A stretch of DNA of 64,000 bases from Tunturiibacter empetritectus (GTDB lineage: Bacteria > Acidobacteriota > Terriglobia > Terriglobales > Acidobacteriaceae): contig NZ_JACCCU010000001.1 of the NCBI RefSeq assembly GCF_013410875.1, forward strand, positions 2,728,001-2,792,000, read 5' to 3'. The translations under genes and the position numbers were made by a program. Positions 9,209 to 18,370 of the stretch are shown in pieces. The notes under the pieces were generated by a model that saw only the letters and a list, made by a program, of their open reading frames with translations, did no database searches and was not told where the DNA came from. Numbering within the stretch: the first letter of the stretch is position 1; each line of letters begins with the position of its first letter.

Positions 9209-9964
9209 GTGCTGTATCCGATCCTGAACCCTACAATGAAAGATGCCACTTTGGCTTCGGTCTGCGCGTTGGCCGTAATGGCGAAGGCTCCGAGGCCGGG
9301 CAAGGTAAAGACTCGGCTGGCACCGCCTCTGACATTGGAGCAGTCGGCTGCCATCAATACCTGTTTTTTGAAGGACACAACGGCGAACATCGCAGCATTA
9401 CAGCCTAAGGGACACAGTGCCGGAGTTATCTCGTATACGCCCATCGGGGATGAGGCTCTCTTCGATGGTTTGCTGCCGCCGGAGTTCTCGCTGATTCCAC
9501 AGCGTGGCGACAGCTTTGGCGAGCGGCTGTTGGCATCGGCGGAGGACCTGCTTGCCTGCGGATTCGGAGCGGTGTGCCTGATCGACTCGGACTCGCCGAC
9601 AGTGCCGGCGGCAGCATTCTCGCAGGCGGTCGAGGCGTTGTTACAGTCGGGCGATCGTATCGTGCTGGGCCCATCGAACGACGGAGGCTACTATCTGATC
9701 GGCCTGAAGCAGCCGCATCCACGGCCCTTCACGAACATTACGTGGAGTACCTCAGTCGTGTACGAAGAAACCGTTGCGGCGGTCTGCGCTGCAGGCATCG
9801 AGCTTGTCGAATTACCCATGTGGTACGACGTCGACGATGGCGCAACGCTTGAGATCCTTCGCGCGGAACTGCTTGATGGAACAAGACCGTCGTTCGCAAC
9901 GTTGAAGGGATACGCGGCAGAGCACAGCAGAAAGTTTTTGCTGGACCTGGAGACGCAGCCATGA
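9209..9964 (+). CDS. DUF2064/TIGR04282-type glycosyltransferase (GT-A, CofC-like fold)
   Basis: 251 residues from GTG 9209 (ATG 9236 is an alternative and starts closer to the domain). The nucleotide-binding start AVMAKAPRPGKVKTRLAPPL, the LIDSDSPTVP acidic motif and LGPSNDGGYYLIGL are hallmarks of the family annotated as arsenosugar-biosynthesis glycosyltransferase, related to 2-phospholactate guanylyltransferase. The C-terminal MWYDVDDGATL is also typical. It may make or transfer a nucleotide-activated sugar. It touches the methyltransferase gene and overlaps the next gene by four bases, so the three are translationally coupled. The arsenosugar label comes from family naming; nothing here proves arsenic chemistry. 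Confidence 0.85.
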   Translation: MLYPILNPTMKDATLASVCALAVMAKAPRPGKVKTRLAPPLTLEQSAAINTCFLKDTTANIAALQPKGHSAGVISYTPIGDEALFDGLLPPEFSLIPQRGDSFGERLLASAEDLLACGFGAVCLIDSDSPTVPAAAFSQAVEALLQSGDRIVLGPSNDGGYYLIGLKQPHPRPFTNITWSTSVVYEETVAAVCAAGIELVELPMWYDVDDGATLEILRAELLDGTRPSFATLKGYAAEHSRKFLLDLETQP

Positions 9965-11388
9965 GCCAGGAAAGAATACAACTACGCCACGCGGGGGTAA
10001 GGGCATGGCTGACGAACATCGTGTTGAGCGTGCTTGGATTCATCCTGCTCGACCTGACACGTCAGCTCATCAAGGAGTTCCATCACTTTACTATTGGCTT
10101 TTCCGGCGTTAGCGGCTGGTCTGTTTTGGTCTATCTCGCGGCCATGGCCCTCATTCTGACACAGCCGGTCAACCGCTATACCTTTGCGATCATTCTGACC
10201 ATAGCGATCGCGTGTCGTCTGGTAACACTGCTGCCGGAACCCTTCATGTCTTCGGATATCTATCGCTACGCGTGGGATGGAGTAGTGCAACATGCACACA
10301 TCTCGCCGTATCGCTATGTGCCGGGTGATCCTGCGCTTACTGCTCTGCGTGCTCCGAATCAGGACCTCTTCGATCACATCAACCGGCGCGACTACGCGCA
10401 CACGATTTATCCTCCGGTCTCGCAGTTTCTGTTCTTCCTCATCACCTTTCTCAATCCCACCGTCACGTTTATGAAGCTGGCGATGATCCTGATGGAGGGG
10501 CTGACCATGTACTCCTTGGTCCACCTGCTTACAGGCATGGGCTTCGCGCGGGAGAGAGTCTTGCTCTACGCCTGGTGCCCGCTGCTCATCTGGGAGATCG
10601 GCAGCTCCGGGCACCTGGACTCCGCCGCGATGGCGTTCATCGCTCTCGCTCTGTTGGCGCGCTATCGCGGAAGGCCACTTGCTACAGGGGTTTTTCTCGG
10701 TGCGGCCATCTTCATCAAGTTCTATCCTCTGATACTCTTTCCCGCGCTCTTCCGCCGTGGTGATTACAAAATGCCCGCGATTCTGGCGGCACTCGGCGCG
10801 TTCTCCTATGCCTGCTACGCTACCGTAGGCATGCGCGTCTTCGGATTTCTCGGCGGCTACATTCAAGAAGAAGGCATGCGCTCCGGCGCACGCTATTTCT
10901 TGCTGGAGCTGACGCAGCATATTCCGGGATTGCACGTTTTGCCCGTACCAGCGTATATGGTGTTCGTAGCCTGTGTCTTCGCTGCAATTCTGGTGTGGTG
11001 CTGGAAGACGGCGAGCAGCCTCGCTCCCGGCGAGGTGCGCGGTTCACTTTGGACCGAAGCCCTCAACCTTCCTGCTACCGCAAACTTTCTTCCCCCCGCG
11101 ATGGTGCTGGCCTTTGCCATGATGCTGCTCTTCTCGCCGCACTATCCATGGTACGTCGCATGGCTGGTGCCGTTCTTCACCCTGATGCCGAGCCTTCCGC
11201 TGTTGGCATACACCAGCGGCCTGTTCTATCTCTGCGCGACGCAGTTGGGCGCGGGTACGGCGGAGTCCGAATTCTTGCTGAACCGCATCCTCTACACCGG
11301 CGTGCTCGTTGCGCTGGGAATAGATGTCGTATGGCGACAATGGACGATGCGCCACAGCGTCGCGCAGAGGCGCTCGCCTCATGAGTAA
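9961..11388 (+). CDS. Polytopic GT-C glycosyltransferase (mannosyltransferase-like, DUF2029/GT87 type)
   Basis: 475 residues with about 10-12 hydrophobic segments. The first large loop carries SSDIYRYAWDG, the acidic site typical of polyprenol-phosphate-sugar-dependent GT-C enzymes such as MptB-like mannosyltransferases, then SPYRYVPGDP and TIYPPVSQ, which recur in the family. It should move a sugar from a lipid-phosphate donor to an acceptor on the outer face of the inner membrane. It overlaps the DUF2064 gene (ATGA) and the next family 2 glycosyltransferase by eight bases. A family 2 polyprenyl-phosphate sugar synthase next door is the expected supplier of donor. Confidence 0.82.
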   Translation: MSQERIQLRHAGVRAWLTNIVLSVLGFILLDLTRQLIKEFHHFTIGFSGVSGWSVLVYLAAMALILTQPVNRYTFAIILTIAIACRLVTLLPEPFMSSDIYRYAWDGVVQHAHISPYRYVPGDPALTALRAPNQDLFDHINRRDYAHTIYPPVSQFLFFLITFLNPTVTFMKLAMILMEGLTMYSLVHLLTGMGFARERVLLYAWCPLLIWEIGSSGHLDSAAMAFIALALLARYRGRPLATGVFLGAAIFIKFYPLILFPALFRRGDYKMPAILAALGAFSYACYATVGMRVFGFLGGYIQEEGMRSGARYFLLELTQHIPGLHVLPVPAYMVFVACVFAAILVWCWKTASSLAPGEVRGSLWTEALNLPATANFLPPAMVLAFAMMLLFSPHYPWYVAWLVPFFTLMPSLPLLAYTSGLFYLCATQLGAGTAESEFLLNRILYTGVLVALGIDVVWRQWTMRHSVAQRRSPHE

Positions 11389-12079
11389 GTCGCAGATATC
11401 CGTCATCATCCCCACCCTGAACGAGTGCGAGTCCATCGGCCACGTCGTCGCCTCGATGCCATGGGATCGTATCGCGGAGTGCATCGTTGTGGATAACGGC
11501 TCGACTGACGGCACCGGAGAGGTTGCCGCTGCCGCAGGCGCGCGTGTAGTTCAGGCTTCTCGCGGATATGGCTCAGCGTGCAAGGCTGGATCGGAGGCGG
11601 CGTTGGCGAGCAGCGTCATCCTTGTCTACCTCGACGGCGATGGCAGCGACACCATTGAAGACCTGCCGCGACTAATCGAACCCATCGAGCGCGATGAGGC
11701 CGATTTCGTGATCGGCTCCCGCATTCGCGGACACGTCGAGCCAGGCTCGATGCTCGGCAGTCAGATCTTTGCAGCGCACCTCGTCGGCTTTCTTGTGCGC
11801 ATGCTGCAGGGCGTCCATTACACCGACATGGGAGCCTTCCGCGCGATTCGTCGCACCAGCTTCGAGCGGCTGCAGATGTCGGAGATGACCTACGGATGGA
11901 ACCTGGAGATGCAGATCAAGGCGGCGCAGCACAAGCTGCGCATTCTCGAGCTGCCTGTGAACTATCGGCGCAGAATCGGCGGCGTCAGTAAGGTCTCCGG
12001 CGATCTGCGCACCTCCTTCAAGGCAGGCGTCCGCATCCTCGTCGTCGCCTTCCGGGTTGGCATGTCGCGCAAATCTTAG
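11381..12079 (+). CDS. Family 2 glycosyltransferase, polyprenyl-phosphate sugar synthase-like
   Basis: 232 residues from ATG 11381, inside the end of the preceding gene; longer upstream in-frame starts would add a non-conserved tail. GT-A signatures: SVIIPTLNECESIG, VVDNGSTDGTG, the metal-binding YLDGDGSD, and the acceptor-side MGAFRAIRR with YGWNLEMQIKAA. The short C-terminus without membrane helices matches dolichol-phosphate-mannose synthase-like enzymes that charge a lipid carrier with a sugar at the cytoplasmic face. This fits the GT-C gene just upstream. Ends convergently with the epimerase gene with a few bases of overlap. Confidence 0.87.
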   Translation: MSKSQISVIIPTLNECESIGHVVASMPWDRIAECIVVDNGSTDGTGEVAAAAGARVVQASRGYGSACKAGSEAALASSVILVYLDGDGSDTIEDLPRLIEPIERDEADFVIGSRIRGHVEPGSMLGSQIFAAHLVGFLVRMLQGVHYTDMGAFRAIRRTSFERLQMSEMTYGWNLEMQIKAAQHKLRILELPVNYRRRIGGVSKVSGDLRTSFKAGVRILVVAFRVGMSRKS

Positions 12080-13203
12080 ACAGCAATGCTCTGGACGATA
12101 CCCTTCTCGCGCAATCCTGTCTCAGCCTTTGAAAAGTAGTCCTCTACCGCACCCTGTGTCTTGATCCACGCGACATACTTCGCGATGCCTTGTTCGAGCG
12201 TAGTCTGCGGCTCATAGCCAATGCTGCGGATACGGCTGATGTCGGAGATCAACGAGCGAATCTCACCGGGACGGAACTCGCCGCGTGCCAGCGGTGCGAG
12301 AGGAATACTGAGCTGTTCGGCGATGATACCCGCAAGGTCGCGTACGCTGGTGGCATGTCCACTGCCGACGTTGACCGGCTGACCGTCCAGCTTGTCGGTC
12401 GTCGCCACCAGAAGATTGGCACGGGCAATATCTTCAACGAAGCAGAGGTCGCGCGTCTGTCCGCCGTCCTCATACAGAATCGGCGGCTGGTTGTTCAGCA
12501 GCCGAGTGCAGAAGATCGCGATGACGCCGGTATACGGATTGAACAGCGACTGGCGCGGCCCATAAGTGCAGGAGTAGCGTAACGCCACCGTGGGGATGCC
12601 GGTCTGCTTGCCCCATAAAAGCACAAGCCGCTCCTGATCCACCTTGGTCAGCGCGTAGACTGTCTCGCCGCCGCCCGGCGTCCCCTCCGGCGTAGGGATC
12701 GAGATCGTATGTCTGCCGCAAATTGGACAGTGCACGCTGAAGTCGCCTGCGCGTAACTGCTCCGCGGGGCGAAGCAGCGGAACAACATGACCGTGCTCCA
12801 CGCACAGCGCCGCACCCTCGCTGTAGACGGCCTGCGAGCTAGCGACGACAACCTTCTGGATCGGCAGCTTATGATCGCGAATGATCTCCAGCATCTGTGC
12901 CGTGCCGAAGCTGTTGACGAGCACATACTTCGCCATCTCAGGCATGTAGCCGCCATAGGCCGCTTCGTGAAAGACGACGTCGATGTCGAGTAGTGCTTCG
13001 TGCATGGTCTTATAGTCCTGCACGTCGCCTTGGCGGAACTCCGCCGCGAGGTTCATCCACATCGGCCTTCCGTTCTTGTGCGTCTGCGGTTCGAGGTTGT
13101 CGAGTATACGAACGCTCCAGCCCTCACGAATGAGGAGATCGACGACGTGAGAACCGATCAGGCCAGCGCCGCCTGTGACCAATGCGCGTTTTGGATGTGA
13201 CAT
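12076..13203 (-). CDS. NAD-dependent sugar-nucleotide epimerase/dehydratase with cysteine/histidine insert
   Basis: 375 residues, extended short-chain dehydrogenase. NAD-binding GGAGLIGSHV at 11-20, catalytic tyrosine and lysine in VYALTKVDQ (Y183, K187), and the sugar-nucleotide half RYSCTYGPRQS. It resembles UDP-glucose 4-epimerase and, more closely by its insert, WbiB-like dTDP-rhamnose 4-epimerases. The insert between the beta-sheet and the catalytic tyrosine holds C134, H137, C159, C162 and H165 (CVEH, CPICGRH), a plausible zinc knuckle. It is convergent with the four-gene glycosyltransferase operon and probably supplies its sugar nucleotide. Exact substrate cannot be read from sequence. 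Confidence 0.85.
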   Translation of the reverse strand: MSHPKRALVTGGAGLIGSHVVDLLIREGWSVRILDNLEPQTHKNGRPMWMNLAAEFRQGDVQDYKTMHEALLDIDVVFHEAAYGGYMPEMAKYVLVNSFGTAQMLEIIRDHKLPIQKVVVASSQAVYSEGAALCVEHGHVVPLLRPAEQLRAGDFSVHCPICGRHTISIPTPEGTPGGGETVYALTKVDQERLVLLWGKQTGIPTVALRYSCTYGPRQSLFNPYTGVIAIFCTRLLNNQPPILYEDGGQTRDLCFVEDIARANLLVATTDKLDGQPVNVGSGHATSVRDLAGIIAEQLSIPLAPLARGEFRPGEIRSLISDISRIRSIGYEPQTTLEQGIAKYVAWIKTQGAVEDYFSKAETGLREKGIVQSIAV

Positions 13204-13623
13204 TACCTCTATCTTAACCTAGCGATCTTTCCTTTGCTGGATCCTTCGATTGCAAATATATCGATGTTGAAGGCGCTATTCTGAAGGAACTGCGCCATCC
13301 GTGCTGCCTGCTCATCAAACCCATAGAAGGGTCAACTGGCGTCGCAACCGTTGGCTCGGAACAAACACACACGAATTCCGAAGACCTACAGAGGGATGCG
13401 TCACAATGGCATTCGTAATTGCCCTATTTACCCACCAACTGATGAGGTGTTCCGTCTCGAGCCAGCTGCTTTGACATAACTTAAGGGCATGAAAGTCCGA
13501 CATCAGGCGTTCCGCCCGGCGCTAGAAGCGATAGGCTTTCAAAGTGAAAAACAGGTTGAGAACGCATGTTAAACAAAGGGGTGCCCCGCTGAGAGCAACT
13601 CAGCGAAGCGCCGTCCAGTCTAT
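13204..13623. other. Intergenic region; weak hairpin after the TonB receptor gene
   Basis: 420 bases with no believable gene. It carries the promoter of the minus-strand epimerase and the end of the minus-strand TonB receptor gene. A GCTGAG/CTCAGC hairpin (13588-13604) sits 20 bases past the receptor stop on its 3' side, followed by only a weak T-rich stretch, so a terminator is possible but not convincing. Confidence 0.4.
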
Positions 13624-16600
13624 TTAGAACACAAACTTACCGCTAATTTGAAGCTGACGGGAAGAGCCGCCATCGCTGGTGGCGAAGCGGGTCGAGGAGA
13701 TCTGGCCGAAGGTCGAAGACTGCGTGTTACCAGACGGTTGACCGAAGTTGGGATGGTTGAGAATGTCGAAGGCATCCACACGCAGTCTAAAGTTAAACCC
13801 TTCAAATAGCTTCGTGTCCTTCTCTCCGGAAAGATCGACGTCCGCAAATCCAGGTCCAGTCACTGCGTTCCGCTGAATATTGCCGATGCCGGTGTAGACG
13901 ATGGCTGCAGTCGGAGTCGCCTGCGTTCCCTGAATCTGCAGACTGCATCCGTCCGGAACGGCCAAAGTCGGTTCAATGGCGCAAACATTCGAGTGCGGAA
14001 TGAAGGTTACATTGGCAATCGCAGTCTGCGATTTATGCGTTGTGATTGAACCAACCTTGTTGGGGCGTACAGCACCCGTAAGGCCGTTGTAGTTTGAGCT
14101 GCTTGAGAGTATGTTGATGGGGTTTCCCGTCTGGTATTGAACGATCGTCGAAAGCTGATAACCCGAGACCAGGCGGTTGCCCTTGAAGGGCAGGTTATAG
14201 ATCGCGGTTCCGGCGAAATGATTGCGCGTGTCGAAATCCGACAGCCCGTAGTTGCCGCTGAGATGGTTGCTGTCCTGCGGAGCACCACCTGCCGCAGTAA
14301 GGCCTCCCTGTGACCCGAGCGAGTTGAGATCCATCGACTTCGTCCACTCGTAGTTCACATTAAACTCAAGTCCGCGTCTCATGGTCTTACTGAGCGTCGC
14401 CCACATCCCGTTGTAATTCGAGATGCCGATGCTGTTTACCTCCGGAATGTTCGAAGCAATGGAGACGTTGGCATCGATGGGGCTATTGGGTGAGAGCTTC
14501 TGATACAGATGCGGGGATCCAACTGGCCCGGATGCCTGGTTCTCGTTGGTTGTAATGCGCAGATGGCGTCCAACCGATCCGTAGTACCCGATCGAGGCAA
14601 CCATGCCGGCGGCAAGCGCCTGCTGCACGTTCAGATTAAAGCTTTCGATGTACCCGTTCCTGAGGTTAGGGTTGACCGAACTGATCCCGATGGCCGAAGC
14701 CTTCGCCGATGCATACAGCGTCGAGACAGGAATGGGAGCTCCGTTATAAGAGACTGCCGTGCTGAAGGGGGGATTGGTGTACAGTCCGCCCACTACGTTC
14801 GAAACCGGTTGGTCGACCAGGTACGCATAGCCTCCACGCACCACGGTCCTCCCGGTGCCGAAGACATCGGCCGCAAATCCCAGCCGGGGCTCGATGTTGT
14901 AGTTCTGCGAGTAGGCGCCGTTGGCAGAAATTCCATTGGTGCCCACCTGCGTCAGCGTTGGCCCCCCATTTCCATTCGGATTAAAGAGCACAAATCTGTT
15001 CGCACCCTCGACCGGCGTACCATTCCACTCGAAGCGCAAGCCATACTCCAGTGTCAGCTTCGGTGTGAGCTTGAAGTTGTCCTGTACAAACCCTCCGACT
15101 GCGGTGTCGTAGACCCGGCTGGTGACGGTATTCGGTTGAATACTAAAGACCGTGGCGTTGTCCATCTCGAAGTTGTTGGCTGTGCTCACATAGGTAAGCG
15201 TCCCGATGTTCCCGGCAAAGCTGGCACTCAGATAGCGGCGATACTCACCACCGAATTTGATGCTATGCCTACCGCGCAGCAATGTCGCCGTATCCGAAAG
15301 AATACCAAGCGTGTCGTTGCGTCCTTGCGGGAATCCCGCGGGCCCACCAAAGACCAGACCAATATCGGAGAGCGTGATCTGCGGCAGACCAACATTGCCC
15401 TGAAGGCCATCGCCAAGGCCTACATCATTCGGATTAGTAAGATTGGCCGGGTTGAAGGCGATGGAGATGCGGTTGAAGCCGAGACGCACTTCATTCACGA
15501 AGTTCGGGTTGAAGACATGCGTCTCGTTGAAGGTGAGTATCTGCCGATGCGCGTTGCGGTGATCGCCCCATCCTGGAATCGTATCCCCCTGCAACGCAGG
15601 CTCCGTACGAACGTCTTTCTGAAAGGCATAGAAACCATGCGCCGAATCCGAGGTGCTGAACTGGTGCATGATGTCGACGGTGAACTGATCAATGTTGACC
15701 GGGCCAGGCGTGAACGCGACATAATTACTTCCGCTGTTCGGGAGCGGAAGCAGCGCCGCCAGCTTTGCAGCAGCGGGAAACTGTGCCGCGTTCGCCGCGA
15801 TCTGCGCCTGCTGAGCGGCCGTAAGCACCGTGCTGTTCTGCAGAATGCCCTGTTTCTGCCTCAGGCCTTCATAGCTGCCGAAGAAGAAGGTGTGTTCTCT
15901 CCAGATGGGACCGCCCACCGATCCGCCGAAGTTGTTGCGCTTGAGCGGCGCCTTCTCGCCCGGTAGGCCAGGAATTGGTAATCCGGTTGCAGGGCTGAAA
16001 TTGCGGTTGAAGTAGTTGCGCGCGTCGAGCGCGTCGTTGCGGAAGTAGTCAAACGCCTCGCCATGAAACTGGTTTGTGCCGGAGCGCGTGGCAACGTTCA
16101 CAATCGAGCCCGAGCTGCGGCCATACTCTGCGCTGAACGTCGAGTTATCGATCTTGAACTCGGAGGTGGTGCTGATCGACGGTTGAAAGGTGATCTGGTT
16201 CTGGCTGATATCGTTCAGGTTCACGCCGTTGATCTGGAAGTTTACCGAGTCTTCGCGATTGCCTGCTGAGTCAAAGGAGTTGGCACCCAGGCCGCGGCTC
16301 GCGGACGTCAGACTTCCGGCTGTCGGAGCAACCACGCCGCCGGGCGTCAGCACCGTCAGATCCAGAAAGTGCCGCCCGTTCAGTGGAATCTGCTGCACCG
16401 TTGTCCTGTCGATGACCTGCCCGACCGTCATGGTCTGTGTCTCGATCTGCGGTGCGCCGCTGTCCACCTGCACCGTCTCGCCGGCCGATATTAGAGCAAG
16501 CTGCGCATTCACCGCAACCGTCTGATTCACTTCCAGCGTCAACTTCTTTACGGTATATAGGCTGAAGCCCGCACCAGAAATCTGTATTTCATATTCGCCT

Positions 16601-16830
16601 GGTTGCAACGACGGAACGCCATAAACTCCCGCCCCATCGGTAACGACCTCGCGATCAAGGCCCGTGGCAAGCGAATGCACTCTAACGTGCGCGCCTGGAA
16701 CCACCGCACCGCTTGGGTCTATCACGGTGCCCGACAGATTCGCCGTCGACTGTGCAAGGCACACGCCAACGCTCTGTAACAACAGAACAAAACCTAAGAA
16801 TCCGCTTGAGAACAATTTAGAAATTTTCAC
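13624..16830 (-). CDS. TonB-dependent receptor, Oar-like, with carboxypeptidase-regulatory domain
   Basis: 1068 residues from GTG at 16828-16830, preceded by AGGAGGCC; the open frame extends upstream but that part has no signal peptide, while this start gives one (FLGFVLLLQSVGVCLAQS). Order: carboxypeptidase-regulatory beta sandwich (about 28-115, SGTVIDPSGAVVPGA), plug (QQIPLNGRHFLDLTVLTPGG to about 245), then a large outer-membrane beta barrel ending in a phenylalanine (KFVF). Such Oar-like receptors are greatly expanded in acidobacteria and import or bind polymers or large ligands using TonB energy. Ligand unknown. Neighbours do not define a substrate. Confidence 0.93.
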   Translation of the reverse strand: MKISKLFSSGFLGFVLLLQSVGVCLAQSTANLSGTVIDPSGAVVPGAHVRVHSLATGLDREVVTDGAGVYGVPSLQPGEYEIQISGAGFSLYTVKKLTLEVNQTVAVNAQLALISAGETVQVDSGAPQIETQTMTVGQVIDRTTVQQIPLNGRHFLDLTVLTPGGVVAPTAGSLTSASRGLGANSFDSAGNREDSVNFQINGVNLNDISQNQITFQPSISTTSEFKIDNSTFSAEYGRSSGSIVNVATRSGTNQFHGEAFDYFRNDALDARNYFNRNFSPATGLPIPGLPGEKAPLKRNNFGGSVGGPIWREHTFFFGSYEGLRQKQGILQNSTVLTAAQQAQIAANAAQFPAAAKLAALLPLPNSGSNYVAFTPGPVNIDQFTVDIMHQFSTSDSAHGFYAFQKDVRTEPALQGDTIPGWGDHRNAHRQILTFNETHVFNPNFVNEVRLGFNRISIAFNPANLTNPNDVGLGDGLQGNVGLPQITLSDIGLVFGGPAGFPQGRNDTLGILSDTATLLRGRHSIKFGGEYRRYLSASFAGNIGTLTYVSTANNFEMDNATVFSIQPNTVTSRVYDTAVGGFVQDNFKLTPKLTLEYGLRFEWNGTPVEGANRFVLFNPNGNGGPTLTQVGTNGISANGAYSQNYNIEPRLGFAADVFGTGRTVVRGGYAYLVDQPVSNVVGGLYTNPPFSTAVSYNGAPIPVSTLYASAKASAIGISSVNPNLRNGYIESFNLNVQQALAAGMVASIGYYGSVGRHLRITTNENQASGPVGSPHLYQKLSPNSPIDANVSIASNIPEVNSIGISNYNGMWATLSKTMRRGLEFNVNYEWTKSMDLNSLGSQGGLTAAGGAPQDSNHLSGNYGLSDFDTRNHFAGTAIYNLPFKGNRLVSGYQLSTIVQYQTGNPINILSSSSNYNGLTGAVRPNKVGSITTHKSQTAIANVTFIPHSNVCAIEPTLAVPDGCSLQIQGTQATPTAAIVYTGIGNIQRNAVTGPGFADVDLSGEKDTKLFEGFNFRLRVDAFDILNHPNFGQPSGNTQSSTFGQISSTRFATSDGGSSRQLQISGKFVF

Positions 16831-17385
16831 TTCAGGCCTCCTGCAAATCAAGTTGCACCTACGACTTCTATGTGGAAGAACTGCGGCCCGAAAAAGGACT
16901 TCGAACGTACGTATTGCAATTAGATCTGATGGGCCCAAATAACGCCGGTGGACCGGTCTTGTCGGCCTCGATTTACTATCTGAAGCGGACCGCGACCCGT
17001 TCCACAATAAACTTTTTTGTGATGATATCTAAAATTTCACCTATTTCCAGCGATGTCAATATGCCGAGTCATTACTAGCGGATTTATTTTTCGCCAATCT
17101 ATCGACAAATTAATGAGTGCAAACGGTTATTGGAATCAACTAGTTCTGTCAGTTTTTTGAGCTTATTTCGCCATTCACGATGCGAGCATCGACTCAACGC
17201 TAACGGCAAGCAAAGAGGAAGCCGTAGCGGAGCGTGTCAAGAAGATCGGATAAAAACAAAGTACAAGGGCGCTCAAAAGCTGCCGAAGACATCACTCCAG
17301 TTAGACGACGATTCCCCAAAACAGTAACGATCATCCAAAATGGGCCGCGCGTATTAAGTCAGGCAAGGATGGATCTCAGGCCACG
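16831..17385. other. Intergenic region upstream of the TonB receptor
   Basis: About 555 bases with low GC in the middle. It should hold the leftward promoter of the receptor. I see no gene, repeat or clear operator. It ends in the gamma-glutamyltransferase relic. Confidence 0.4.
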
Positions 17386-17640
17386 TTAGTAGGCGAGGAC
17401 GCGGCCGTTTGCGCGCATCTCTAAGGCTAATGAGACGACCTTGGCGAGCTTTGGATCCCAGATCATTGTGTAGCAGTCGCCACCGATGCCGGAGCTTGTC
17501 GGCTCGAGGAAGCCAAGGCAGGCGTTGGCGGCGATTGCGGAGCCGCCTCGCTTCAGAGTTTCGATTGCAGTCAAGGTCGCGATGGGGTGGCTGTGCCGGC
17601 GGCTCCAGAGCATCCCATAGCGGCGGAACGGCTGGCGAAG
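17386..17640 (-). pseudogene. Gamma-glutamyltransferase, N-terminal relic
   Basis: On the minus strand the peptide HPIATLTAIETLKRGGSA followed by IAANACLGFLEPTSSGIGGD and CYTMIWDPKLAKVV matches the start of the large subunit of gamma-glutamyltranspeptidases (consensus HPLAT, G-N-A-x-DAA, EP-SSGIGG). A three- to four-residue gap follows RGGSA where DAA should be, the start region is out of frame, and the rest of the protein (normally over 500 residues) is absent. A short dead fragment. Confidence 0.8.
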
Positions 17641-18370
17641 CTGGCACCTGAGACCCGGTCGCCGGCATGCACGTCTGGTCGCACAAAGCGTTCGGCGCTT
17701 GAGGGCTGGAAGTTCGGCAGGGATGTGTCCGATGAGCCTGATTTCGGGTCGCCACTCTGGCGATGGCGACGGATGGCTGAAGCTACGCGATGGCAAGCGG
17801 GAGTGCGGCGATGAATGAGCGACGGCGCAATGTTGTTCTCCTGGTCGAATGTTCGCAGACAAAAAAATGAGGTGCGATCAAAGCCGTACGTTTAGAGTTT
17901 CACTCCGATATATCAAGGCGTTCTTGCCTTGCTTCTCTACCCAAGCGGACTGTCTCCGCCCGAGCAATGAGTTTCGTAGTAGTGTCGCAAGTTTAGAGGG
18001 GTTCCGCAGCGCGAAGACGATTTACTGCTTCTCCTCAGCTAATGAGGAGCCTGGGCCAGCATTGTCTCTTCAGGACATCCCGGGAGTCGTCAGTTTTCCA
18101 TAGAGCCAAGAGTTTGTCGTGCTGGTCTGTGTTTCCGCTCACGGTCATGTTGGCCGACGCCTTAAGAGCCTGCCCTGTTGGACTATCGACGAAGGAGATG
18201 CTGTCGTTGCAGCCGAGCCTCTGCTCAGGTCGCCGAGGCTTCGGGGAGTAGGACGGTGGCGTATTTGGCAACGGCGCTTTCTTATGCCTACAACCAACTA
18301 ACTCCTACCGTAACGCAAGTCTCAAATTCGGTACTTCTCCGACTTCTTGTAGGACGGGCGGCCGATATCG
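17641..18370. other. Gene-poor stretch between relic and second TonB receptor
   Basis: About 730 bases. A 78-codon minus-strand frame (18035-18271) has a plausible internal peptide (NDSISFVDSPTGQALKA) but no recognisable family and no clear ribosome site, so it may be another fragment. Otherwise nothing convincing. Confidence 0.35.

Noticed and set aside
9982-10935. 317-codon frame antisense to the GT-C gene
   Set aside because: Highly charged, no hydrophobic core or motif; the plus-strand membrane protein explains the open frame.
14509-15966. 485-codon frame antisense to the TonB receptor
   Set aside because: No domain or signal; the receptor frame has full plug and barrel features.
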